This document shows positions 34,301 through 44,900 of a stretch of 64,000 nucleotides of DNA, piece by piece (within the stretch, counting starts at the first letter, position 1; every line of letters starts with the position of its first letter). The position numbers and the translations under genes are program-made. Origin of the DNA: Trachythela sp. YZ-2020 (lineage: Eukaryota; Cnidaria; Anthozoa; Malacalcyonacea; Clavulariidae); NCBI GenBank assembly GCA_016169945.1, contig JADLSH010000277.1, positions 372,001-436,000 on the forward strand, read 5' to 3'. Under the pieces are notes generated by a model, which searched no databases, was not told the origin of the DNA, and saw nothing but the letters and a program-made list of their open reading frames with translations.

Positions 34301-37300
34301 AATTTCAGTGTCTGTTCATAAGGAACGTCAGGAAAAATCCTCTTGCGGGCGTAATCAAATACAGGCGCTTACTAGCCTTCGATACAGTGCTATCAACATG
34401 CATTTTCCATTTGCAATCACTACTGACAAAAACACCAAGAATTATTGCATGATTGAGAACCTCTATATATTTATTGCCTATGCAAATAGGCTTGAGGAGG
34501 CTGTTCCCAGTTGATTTCCGGGAAAAATCAACCCGTAGCTCTCGGCACTTTTCGTCGTTTAACTCGGCCAAATTTGAGTGTGTCCTTCATCGTTTGTACT
34601 TCATCAACTGACTCCTGAATTAAACTTAGCTAGATTTTCTTTGCAGACTGTTTCCGATAGGGTATATAGTGTCATCAACATACTTCCACGGACTCGCACG
34701 AACATTATTGAACTAGGAAATATGCCAACACAATACAATTCCTAATAAACAACTTCTGTTCAAAAACGAACAGATTTTACAACTAAATAGATTATTTCTG
34801 AAGAAAATAAAACTAAACAAAACTGAATAGAAGCGAATTAAACTTAACATATTATAGGACTGAAAGGCTTAAAATTATACCTTGGAAAAGAGAAATAACT
34901 AAACGACTTATTTCGGGATATTATTCCGAGCCCATACAATTTAGTTTTCTGACGGAAATTTTGAAACTATCTTCCACAGGTGGATTTGGCAGCATCACAA
35001 CATCTACGCGGACAAATCATCAGATTATACATTGCTTGCCGTGAAAGCGAAAGAAATGATGCAATTAGATCTTCTGTTGACCAGATAGAAACGCATTGTG
35101 TTTTAGTCAAGTTTTCAGGAAACTTTAGATGTGAGTATTTGCATTAATTAAGCATCCCAGTAAGGGCCTGATCATATGAGCTCTGTTACCGAAACTTTTA
35201 ATTCCGTTAACTGAGATTTTGCTTCCTATAGCTAGTCACTTTACTATGAAAATTTGCATCGCGGTCATATGGTCATATGAAGAAGCAGAGCTGCCCCGGT
35301 TGCTGAGATCTCGGAGGCACAGCCTCTTCAGTAAACAAAATGGCGCTTTACTGAAGAGGCTGTGGTTACGCGAAATCGATCTACATCGGCAATCTTTATT
35401 TGTATATAGTAGGATTTTAATAAAGAGTGTGTTGAAAGAGCAAGACAGACACGCACAATGTCTTTCAAAACCGCAAACTTATTGCAAACTCTTTCCTTGC
35501 TTCAACCTAAAGACTTTCATATACGAAATATTGCATCTTGCCTGTTAATTTGACGATTTCTACTGTCTTAGTTTCAATACGTTTTTTTATAAACAAGTAT
35601 GAAATATATATTGCTAAAGCAATGATTTTCCTTGCAAACAAATAGAGATAATAACCACAAAATCGTTAAAGTATTTGTGTTGCAAGGGAGGGCGAGATTT
35701 GCATTTTCTATTCATGTTATTATAGAATCACATTGGAAATTCATCTCGGTAGGCAGGGTGGAAATCTCCATATGCACACACGGAAATATCAATATATTCG
35801 TCCCACCATATAGGCACTAGCCAAGACGTCTAGGTGAGCGGGCTGATATGAACATGCCCTTATATAGTCTCTATTCAAGGAAGTGGCATGATGATCAGGG
35901 AGCGCCCTTCAGCTGTAGAATCAAAAATAAGGAAAATGATAAATACCTGCATAAGCTATATCTGAAATCTGAATCTTCATTTGTTTTCTTTTCAGCTTTG
36001 TCTTCTGTCCAAGTAAGTAAAGTTTAACCCTTTTTTATACATTTTTGTATCGTAGTTGTTCATTTTGTTTAATTAATATTTAATACATTTTATATTATAT
36101 CAGTGGCCTTGCAGTTTCATTGCTTAGGTTTTTCTGCTTGTGATTGAATTGAAGGCTCTTCCTTGGCTCTTCCTGGTATTAGTATTTAATAGCCAATGCA
36201 GGGTGTATATACATGTTGATAGATAGAGATAGATAGTTTATTCTTAGAAACACTTTACAGCTATACACAACTGAATTGCGTGTTACTTTATATGTTAATA
36301 GGATCATGCAGTTTTGACATAGCCAAAGGCAATTCGAATGAATTTTGTTCAAATATAAGTGAAAATTAGATGAAAAGTTTAAGTGTTGGGATTTTAACGG
36401 AACAATCTAGCTGATATATATTACGTACATACTCACCAACTAAAATGCTGATGCAATATTTTCACTTGCGATAGTTGCGATCAATCGTATCAGTCAGAAA
36501 GACAATACGATGCTTGTTCGCCAATGGCAATGTCATACTGCAAACACAAATTGATTGAAACAACCCATAAATAGTTTGCCTCTGATTCATTTTATAATCT
36601 GAAACAACCAATTTATGAGCAAGTATATAATTTCCACCGCTAATCACGAACTCAAGGTTGAATATGGAAACAAATAATTTCATTTGTCTACCAATTTTAT
36701 TATACGGAAATCTCAGCATTTGTACAATAAACATTAAATCTATCTTTTCAATTCGCTCAAGGAGCCGTATAAAATTATGTAATTCTATAGCACTGCATGT
36801 CCGTTATACGTATCATCGTTGTTCATCATTAAGTTTTAAATATTACATATTTGATTGGCACTTTCAATAAATAACCTGTTATCATGGGGAATTTGCTCGC
36901 TTTGCTCGCCCCTATAGGTGGGTTTTTAATTTTCTAGCTTACATAAGTTTAAAAAGAAATCTAATCCCTCATGTATCCCTCATGTTTCACTGGGGTGGGG
37001 AGGGTGGAAGTTTCCGATGACAAGTGCATAGATCTATCTTGGTTCGTGTTTCATATAGTTGTCTAGTACACCAACGGCTGGTCACACAGTGCAAACTGGA
37101 AGCATGTCAAAATTATCATCGCCAGCAACTGGAAACACAGTTCAAATTAGAAACAGCTTGTCGACTACATTGTCTACAATTTTCATGGTATGTGTTTGAT
37201 CTTATTTATAGCATACATGGTCCAATGTCAATTTTTCCACATTCACTATTTGGCCTAAAGGCAGTTTAGCATTTTCAATTTTGTAGGACAAATTGTGCCA

Positions 37301-39462
37301 TATTGGTCGGGCAAAAATACATTCTAGTCATGTTGAGTAAGGACAAAAAGCCTTGAGGACCATGCAGTTTGACCAATTTGAAAACTTCACTTATATACGA
37401 CATTTCTGACCAGTAGAATTATGGAAAATCTTCGCCCCAAAGTGCACGAAATGGCATTTCAGAGACTCCACATTTCGAAATTTTCTGGGGGAGCATGCCC
37501 CCATATCCCACTATAGCATACATGGTGCGATGTTGGGAAATGTTCAATTTTTCCACATGTTCTCTTCTTGGCCTAAAAGCAGGCGCGCGAGTGGGCGCGG
37601 GCAAATGCTGTTATGCGGATATAAATACGTGTGATCTGTGATGTTATTATATATAGGAGGGAAACCCTCTTCTTCTAATCTAGATTCTCAGTAAGGGCCA
37701 TCCCCTATAATTATATGTGTCCAATTTTATCATGAAAAACAAACCTGCTCCGTGCATGCATGTGTTTGGTAAAGCACTCGTCTTATGCGTGTTTGGAAGA
37801 ATTTGTTATTATTACCAGAAAACTGAAAAATGAAGAAATCGTGCCGTGTTCGCAGAGATGAGACATATGCTGTGTACCCAAACGTGGAAAGCGCGTAAAT
37901 ACTCCTCTGATTTTTAATAAATTCTTCTCTTCTCGTGCCACTGCAAATAATAGACATTTCTTTGGCAAGTCTCTTTGTTCAAAGTACAGTGTATGCATGC
38001 GCGTTCTATATTTTTAGTCGATACACGAACAAATTCTACTTGTACCAAAACTGCATGGCGCCATACACAAAGAATTGTTTTTAAGGAAAAACGTGGCAAG
38101 GAAAATTTGCGTTATAAATCAGAGAAGAAAATTTCGATTTACTTTCTTTAAAGGCAAACGAATCAACTACCGTCTCAACTTATGGTGAAGTACCTAAAAC
38201 CGGAAGCAGTTCATCAACAGCTGTCATAATAATTGTTGTTTGTGTGACATCACTGCTCTTGCTTGTTGCAATCATTCTGTTTGTTGTTTTTAAACGAAGA
38301 AGGTACTTATATTCTTCTGTGGCGCTCAACTCGCGAAAATTGTGCAATTTGAGGGTGCGAATTAATTCATTTTTCGTGTTATATAGATGTCGTACAAAAG
38401 AAACGAATGAAACTAGAAATGGTAAGTTACTTTACACAGTATTCCTCCGCACGAAGTTTTACCACTTCTGTATTTGCTGAGGCTTAATTGTAACTGATAG
38501 AATAGAACGTTGATTGAGAGGCAACAAATTATGAAGGTGTTATTTATCTCAGTGGAATCTATTGCAAGTTAGTCTGTTAGGATTTACCACACAAAGCAGG
38601 AATGTGCGGAAAAAATAAGCCACACTATACACACGTAAAAACGCACAAGTTGTAACAAACCTGTAGCAAATTTGTATCAATGCTGTTTCTACAACTTGTT
38701 ATCATGTGTTCACACTGCTTTTCCCAGCTTGTTGACAAGTTGTCATCGTGCGCTCGGACTAAATCTGTTATGTATACCCCATTATGTACAAGACTTGTAG
38801 GGGACTTAGTGTCCTTTTGCTGTACACCTGCCTTAGGAGTTAAGGCGAATTTAAAAAAAATAAGCCCGATATATTAGGAGCGTTTGGTAGCCAAGTTAAA
38901 GGAATTCCGAATTAAAAGGATCCTAAGATAAATACAGCAACATCTAATTATCTCAAATTAATCCTATTCCTTGCCTAACAGTTACCTAAGTGGAATTGTG
39001 CACCAAATTAGGAAGACGCTATTTTGGGACATCGTAGTTATATTGGAAAACCACCACTACCCCTAATCACTGTGCCACCACGAACACCGAATTTTTTCTA
39101 TTCCAAAATCTTATTTCACTTCTTTTCTAGACTTGTATGAATGCAGTGCTCAGCACCTTTCAGTCACATCAGCTGAAACCTTAAACCCAGTATATTCGAC
39201 CAGCAACATAGCACCAACATCCCAGGAAGAACCATCCGATGTATATGAAATACCAGTAGAGGCGGCTTCAACTGATTGCGCTTTATATGCATCTATTACT
39301 AACGAGAATGTCTACCATGAACCTCAGGTGAACCTCCATACCTCCAAACCGGCTTCAGAGCTAACTTACGACTATGCAAAACCTGACGGAATGAGCGAAC
39401 TTTCAAAAAAACCTCTTTATGAGGCGAATAGTATAGATATGAATGATTCTCAGAAGGTTTAA
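28366..39462 (+). CDS. Single-pass receptor-like protein, unrecognised family
   Basis: Nine exons: 28366-28642, 31999-32430, 32723-32755, 32877-33136, 34980-35130, 35996-36012, 38154-38302, 38387-38421 and 39131-39462. All have GT-AG borders and matching phases, and sum to exactly 562 codons including the stop. In order: a signal peptide (about residues 1-22); a cysteine-rich block (residues 39-82, with a CCECQC core); a ricin-B-like segment with QHW and QIW motifs (~94-236); two further extracellular segments I cannot place; a Ser/Thr stalk; one membrane helix (VIIIVVCVTSLLLLVAIILF) with a KRRR stop-transfer; and a ~125-residue tail. The tail has seven tyrosine motifs, including NPVY and three Y-x-x-P. 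It is probably a surface receptor or co-receptor that is tyrosine-phosphorylated. No named ortholog recognised; the two micro-exons (33 and 17 bases) are inferred from phase and splice sites. Confidence 0.8.
28947..30018. mobile_element. Foldback element with tandem-repeat termini
   Basis: The left end GGGCTATTAG leads into tandem GAGCACGGAG-type 10-base repeats (28973-29020). The right end mirrors this with GTGCTCCGTG-type repeats (29961-30004) and CTAATAGC. Inner arms at 29405-29575 and 29800-29940 are also inverted copies. Flanking CGAGATATT and CGAGAAATT are a 9-base near-duplication. The design recalls Drosophila FB elements (9-bp duplication, tandem-repeat termini, Mutator-related). It lies in receptor intron 1. 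Confidence 0.75.
30529..31122. mobile_element. Probable inverted-repeat element
   Basis: GCTGGAAGAAGGTCCTGG near the left and its mirror GGGCCTTCTTCCAGC at 31090-31104 form imperfect termini. Lies in receptor intron 1. Boundaries are approximate. Confidence 0.4.
31711..31852. mobile_element. Short MITE in receptor intron 1
   Basis: TAAAGCCGCCTGGTTTTCAT and its mirror ATGAAAACCAGGCTTA bound the element; GTCGCCGA and TCGGCGAC form the inner arms. It ends about 145 bases before receptor exon 2. Confidence 0.78.
31999..32430 (+). CDS. Ricin-B-lectin-like exon of receptor
   Basis: 144-codon exon with phase 1 on both sides, the arrangement of a shuffled domain. QHWIWT and SRQIWECRG resemble the QxW repeats of ricin-type beta-trefoils or the cysteine-rich domain of mannose receptors; LYTLKCLQI and WLTSCN supply the expected cysteines. 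A carbohydrate-binding role is inferred; sugar-contact residues cannot be assigned by eye. Confidence 0.6.
34290..34575 (-). pseudogene. LINE reverse-transcriptase fragment in receptor intron
   Basis: The minus-strand frame reads ELNDEKCRELRVDFSRKS, HAIILGVFVSSDCKWKMHV and VSKASKRLYLI, the segment just after the polymerase core of CR1/jockey-like LINEs. It is closely similar in style to the copy at 50.93 kb. Fragmentary and inserted antisense to the receptor gene. Confidence 0.75.
35307..35354. repeat. Hairpin
   Basis: CACAGCCTCTTCAGTAAA and its mirror TTTACTGAAGAGGCTGTG are separated by a short loop. Located in a receptor intron. Confidence 0.7.
36215..36260 (-). mobile_element. LINE-like 3' tail (GATA repeat), antisense
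   Basis: GATAGATAGAGATAGATAG followed by TTTATTCTTAGAAACAC reads on the minus strand as a retroelement 3' end with an ATCT-repeat tail, as seen at 51756-51775. Confidence 0.45.
37200..37610. repeat. Imperfect direct duplication in receptor intron
   Basis: CATACATGGT followed by AATTTTTCCACAT and TTGGCCTAAA occurs at 37211-37262 and again at 37513-37575. The segment between contains GAAATGGCATTTC, also seen at 11780 in a hAT element, so it is probably part of a decayed transposon. Confidence 0.5.
38154..39462 (+). CDS. Membrane helix and tyrosine-rich tail exons of receptor
   Basis: Exon 38154-38302 encodes the NES-type Ser/Thr stalk and the membrane helix; 38387-38421 a short basic linker (RTKETNETRN); 39131-39462 the rest of the tail. 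Tyrosine motifs in order: DLYECS, NPVYST (PTB-type NPxY), DVYEIP, ALYASI, NVYHEP, TYDYAKP and PLYEAN. YEIP, YHEP and YAKP fit the Y-x-x-P motif preferred by Crk/Nck-type SH2 domains. No kinase or phosphatase domain is present, so signalling would depend on recruited proteins. Confidence 0.78.
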
Positions 39463-39499
39463 GAAAATAACCCCTTATGCAAATTTTACATAAGATTTC

Positions 39500-39850
39500 A
39501 TCATATGAAAATTTCACGAGTGAAATCCATTAGCCTTTCTCACGCCGTGCGACCAGGACTTGTCCGCCATATTTGGGTGGCAAGCGCGCACGGGAAAAGT
39601 AGACGACTAGCGAAGGAGTGAATTAGTGAAGTAAAAAGACAGTGGTATAGTTTGTCAGTACCATTTACTTCAAAAATTGCGGACAACGCGTAGTCGCATG
39701 GCGTGAGAAAGGTATAATTGGAGCACTTCACATGTGAAATTTTCATCATGTGAAAATTTCACATATGAGACTGGAAAATTATATATAACAAATTTTAATA
39801 TGAAATTTTCATATATATAAATTACTATAAAAGTTCATTATGTGAAATAA
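39500..39850. mobile_element. Nested MITEs after receptor stop codon
   Basis: An inner element 39534-39712 has ends CCTTTCTCACGCCGTGCGA and TCGCATGGCGTGAGAAAGG. Around it, TCATATGAAAATTTCAC motifs recur in both orientations up to about 39850. The receptor 3' UTR and poly(A) site probably fall in this repeat region. Confidence 0.7.
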
Positions 39851-40460
39851 GACCTCGAAAATTTGAAATTAGTGATGACCAAAATAATAAATACCTTCTA
39901 CCAAAAATAGGATTTTTCCATTATTTTATTTTACTTGTATTCTCTTCTATAGACTGTCAGTATTATTTTAATATTTCCCCATAAACTATCATACATTTTA
40001 GTTATTCAAAGAGTATATTTTAATATATGAGCAGCTGTAAAGCTTGATGTTTTTGTGGTCAATATCGTTGCCACATGATCTTAGAAATGTTCGCTCGACT
40101 ATATACGTTACAGTGCGACATTCTTTCTCAACATAACAAAATTTAACAAAACGAAATATTAAGAATGATTTGAAAAACTAACTACAATCTATACAATATA
40201 AATGTACGTTCTCCGTTAAAGAGTATGGCGTGTGACTATGAGGATGAGCCACCATCATTTATGCCTCATTTCAAATTACACCCATTAGGTATGAATGTCA
40301 TCCGTTTTACGACCCCAATATATAAAGCACTTCCAATGCTCAAACACCGTTTGTAGAATTTTCGTAACTTCCTTCATTATTGAAACATTCAAATTCGTTT
40401 GATATGCAAATTATTCTTATGACATCGCATCGCACAAAAAGGTTTTGAAAAAACCATACG

Positions 40461-40681
40461 CCTGTATTCTAAAAGCTCACTCACACTCACCCTCAAAGAG
40501 TAGAGGTTCAGTCTGAGCCTCCCTTGAGTATCAATGCTGTTTTTGCATAGCTGGAGGGTGAGTACTCACATAGTAAGGTACGGCACTAACACTCCAGCTA
40601 TTTTAAAACAGCACTGACACTCAAGGGAAGCTCAGATTGAACCTTCACTCTTTGAGTGTGAGTGAGCTTTTAGAATACGGG
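40461..40681. mobile_element. Palindromic MITE
   Basis: Left CCTGTATTCTAAAAGCTCAC mirrors right GTGAGCTTTTAGAATACGGG over about 100 bases (also CTTGAGTGTCAGTGCTGTTT-type arms). The whole element is one long imperfect hairpin. Confidence 0.88.
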
Positions 40682-41149
40682 CGATAGTCTTGAATTTCGT
40701 AAAATGATTTACGCGCAAAAGCATTACGCTTCATAACTGCATGCATTCATAACTACAAACAAACAAAAATGATTTTAGACACCACTGAATATGCAATCGA
40801 CAACTTACTTTTCTAGAAACTCGCTATGCAGTGCATGTGATGTCATATTTATATGCTATTCACATACCATGGAAACGCAAATGCTAAGAAAGAATAACAA
40901 AGTTTTATATGAAATTCCTACAGTAAGACAGTATGTGGTATGCTTTACAAAGAATAAAAACGCAATGCATCAACTGAAATTTGAGGGTTGCATATTAGTA
41001 CTTTAAAGTAACTATATAATTCAAAACTTATCACTCAAGGTAAAACCCAAGAAAAAGTCTTCATTACATTCGAACAATCTAAATGTTTGCTTTGAAGATG
41101 CGTAACGGATCTACATGCATCTAATATGCAACGCTCGTTTCAAGCTTAA

Positions 41150-41815
41150 GGTGGCTCCCTACAATTTTTTGAAATGTGGAAAATTTACGATTTAGATCAA
41201 AGTTTTTGAATAATTTTTACTTGTTACAAAACAAAAATTGTATGACTTATATTGAGCAACATTCTAAGAGCTGAAAATTGTTCACAAAATGAACGTCATT
41301 ACCGTTGCATTGGCAACAATGACGTTTCAATATGGCCGACATTTTGGTTTTTAACACACTTTACTCTGAAAAACGCCTGGTTACAACCATTTTTATTTCA
41401 TGAAACGTTTTCTTGTAGAAAAATAGATTATCTGAACGAGTTTAAAAAATTCTGTAGAGCCAAAAGATATTTATAACGAAAAATCATATTTATTAATTTT
41501 CTAAAAATTTGGCTCAACAGAATGTTTTTAAACTTATTGAGATAATCTATTGTACTAGACGAAAATGTTAAAAAATGGGGGTAACCAGGCGTTTTTTCGA
41601 GTAAAGTGTGTTAAAAGCTAAAATGTGGGCCATATTGAAACGTCATTGTTACCATAGCAACGGTAATGACGTCATTTTTGTCAACAATTTCCGACTCTTA
41701 AAATGTTACTCAATATATGTGGTACAATATTTGCTTTCTAACAAGTAAAAGTTCTACAAAAAAATTCAATCGAAATAATAAATTTACCATATTTCAAAAA
41801 TTGTAGGGAGCCACC
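41150..41815. mobile_element. Long palindromic element beside CHEK1 3' end
   Basis: The ends GGTGGCTCCCTACAATTTTT and their mirror are flanked by TTAA (left) and TCAA (right). The inverted arms are nearly the full length, including AATGACGT and AACACACTTTACTC motifs mirrored about the centre. A TTAA-type target is possible but the right copy has changed. The right end lies about 150 bases from the CHEK1 stop codon. Confidence 0.85.
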
Positions 41816-41966
41816 TCAAGGGACATAAACATGGTCATATAGCGTCGTTTCCATCTCATTTTCTATCCCAGTGCTTGGACTAACTGCATCCAGTATTTCG
41901 AATAACTTTGCCTCTCATCGAACTCTCAAGAATTCTTTTTTATTTCACCATTCGACAGCCTGATCG

Positions 41967-44900
41967 TTATTTAACGATTTCAACTAAGGCCTTTTTTATC
42001 TCGAGGAAATGGCGCTTGAATTCAATGCCATCACCCTAAAGAAAATATGAAACATAGCTTGAAAATGGTCTGATATACTTAGGAATGCATACAAACACTT
42101 TGACCTGCTTCCGTTTTTCGAAAGAAGATCGAGATTTTTAGTAAGGGGTATGCCTTCCCAAAAAATTGTTGAATTTTACCTCACCGAAATAAGAAACACT
42201 TTGAGCAAAATTATAACAGTTTTAAAACTAGTTTTTAATTGCGCTTTGAAAATATATTGAAAAAATTGAATCAGAATCAATTTCTTTCCTCTTTTTATAT
42301 TAAGTACAAATATTCACAATTGCCACAATTTCGTCTAGGTATATATTGTGAAAAAAATAATAACGGAGAGAGATCGATTTTCAAAACTCAATAAAGTTTT
42401 GCATGTATGCATTCCTTAACGTTTGTATGCATGCCTGATACTATAATGTACTGAAAAAATTGCAACTGAATATTCTATAATTTCGAGAACCAAAAGTGAT
42501 ACTGTAGATTGGAAGGCTACTACCACGCTTAATGCAAAACGGACGAGGTCAAGGATGTAGTGTAATACCTTCGAGAGTCGGAAGTCAACCAAAAGCGAAT
42601 CATTCATTTCCAACAAGCAAGCCTTGAATGAAAGGGGATTTCTTCTACGGTCAACTGCGGAAATACTAATCTATTAAACGAGACATTTGTTGAATTAGTG
42701 TCTTAATAACCACATTTAGGGCTGCATTTCCTGGTGGCAAATAGCACTCGAATGGGGAGGGCAACGATCCTCGTGGCAAATTGTTGATTCACACTCCAAG
42801 TTAATTGCGCTGTAAAAAATGAATTGTTTGATTAAATAATTATTTACAAAATTATTATTGGTTGCCACGTGAATCCATCACGTCCAATTATAAAAAAAGA
42901 TGGCAGTTGGCTGAAAAAAAAACTTGAAAAAGTTCGGGACAATTTCTCAATGGTCTAATATATAACAACCGGATTCTCAACGTTCAGTTAAAACGCAGAA
43001 ACATAATTCTTGTTGCCTCCTCCTTTAAGGCATTTTATTTTATAGGCAACATTGCATGTTTTACGAAACAAACGCTTCTATTTTCTTACCACTTTCGAAT
43101 TTGTGACTTTGAATTGATATCTCCTTTTATCGAATACCGAGCGAAGTTTCTTAAGAGTTGTTTCAGCATCAACTTTCGAGTTGAATCTTGTCATTCGCTT
43201 CACTAATCTCTGAAACGGTGTCTAAAAAACAAAAACAAAAACTAACACCATGCAATACCGTGCAATACCAACATCTACATACTGTGCTCACACGAATAAA
43301 GTTGTATTTTTACCTGTGCTCACTAATGCATGTTTTGTCTCTCAAATTACATTCACAACCAAGCTATTCCCAATACAAACTTTGTGGTAATGGGGTTTGC
43401 CCAGGGTGCAAAACCAATGCACTCCTGAAAGATGAAGACGGACTCCTGAAAGATGAAGACGGTCTCCAAACACTTAGGCAAAATTTACTTCTGTCTATAT
43501 TTTACCTGCGACGTTTGCGTGGATGGCGACTGACTGGATAATAACATGTGGTCTGGATGGACTGGTTGTGAAAACCAAATACCACCATCACCGCCGTCTT
43601 TCTCGTCATCTCCAGTGCTGTCCAGATCAACTTTGTTAAAGCGACGGAATTCAGGCTGAGATGCCGATATCTGATCACTAAAATATTACAATTAAACTAA
43701 GTAAACGAATTAGGCATATAGTAAAACGTTATCTATAGTTTAGAATTATTGTAAGCATTTGCGACCAAATTAAGATAAGGGTCACTCGTTATACGTTTAG
43801 CTTAGGAATGCGAAAACATTTAATCTAAAAACAGGTGTGTTGAGTTACACATCAAGTTGTGTGAAACAACACAGAGGTGTGTAATCTTTACACACCTACA
43901 TACTTTTAGACATGGCTTGCTGTGTTTCTAATACACCAAAGTGTGTTGACGAACACGCCTATTTTCTACCCAACTTTTCTTAGATGCCTTTGATAATTGT
44001 AATGTGTGTTAAGTAACAGAATGTGTGTAATTTAATATTGAATATATAGCCATAAATAGGGCAACCAATAGGGTGGAAAGATATATAATATTGCTGTGTT
44101 TTTCTATTGATAGAATTTACCAAACACCTGGCCTCAAAACAAAAAAACCCACCTTAATTGTGTGTTAAAAAGCACAGCATTAGGTGTGTTATAAAGAACA
44201 AAATGTGGTGAAGCAAAACACAGCATTATGTGTAGGAAAATACACTATGGTGTGTTCAAAAACAAACTTTTATACAAAACTCATCTTAAAGTGCGTTAAA
44301 ACGTGTACAAGCTGGAAACACGATTTTAGGTGTGTTTAACACACCCTGGGCCATGCTTTTTACAAACATTAAGATGTGTTAATGAAACACCTTAGGTGTT
44401 TAAAATTTTGGACAAAAAGGGTGTGCAAATTTAACACACGTACTTTAGAATGTTTGAGTTAGGATAAGCGCCAAACATTCTTAGCTGCAGATTAGGATTG
44501 GGATAACGGTAACGTTATGTATTCCAGTTAGGATGATGGTAACGTACTCATCTTGTATAATTCAACTGCTTACCCTGCTGCAGTTCAATTATACAAGAGT
44601 AAGGACTATAGGAATGTTCACATGAAATCTGGGATCCCCTTAATCACATTCAAAATTATATTTTTCTGCTAGGTGAAAAGCTAACGGCGAATTCGTCATT
44701 TCAAATCAATGCCTGATGAATTATGGAGTTATCAGGTATATAATATTATATTAAAATTTATGCAATTTTAAGATTTTGTACAAAGAAAAAACGAATTGTC
44801 TTCCTCTTTGACACCAATCGAAAGTACTACAGCTTGGCTAAATTAGTATTCTGCATCAATTTACAGTACTGTTACAGCGATATATAATAATAACAAAGAT

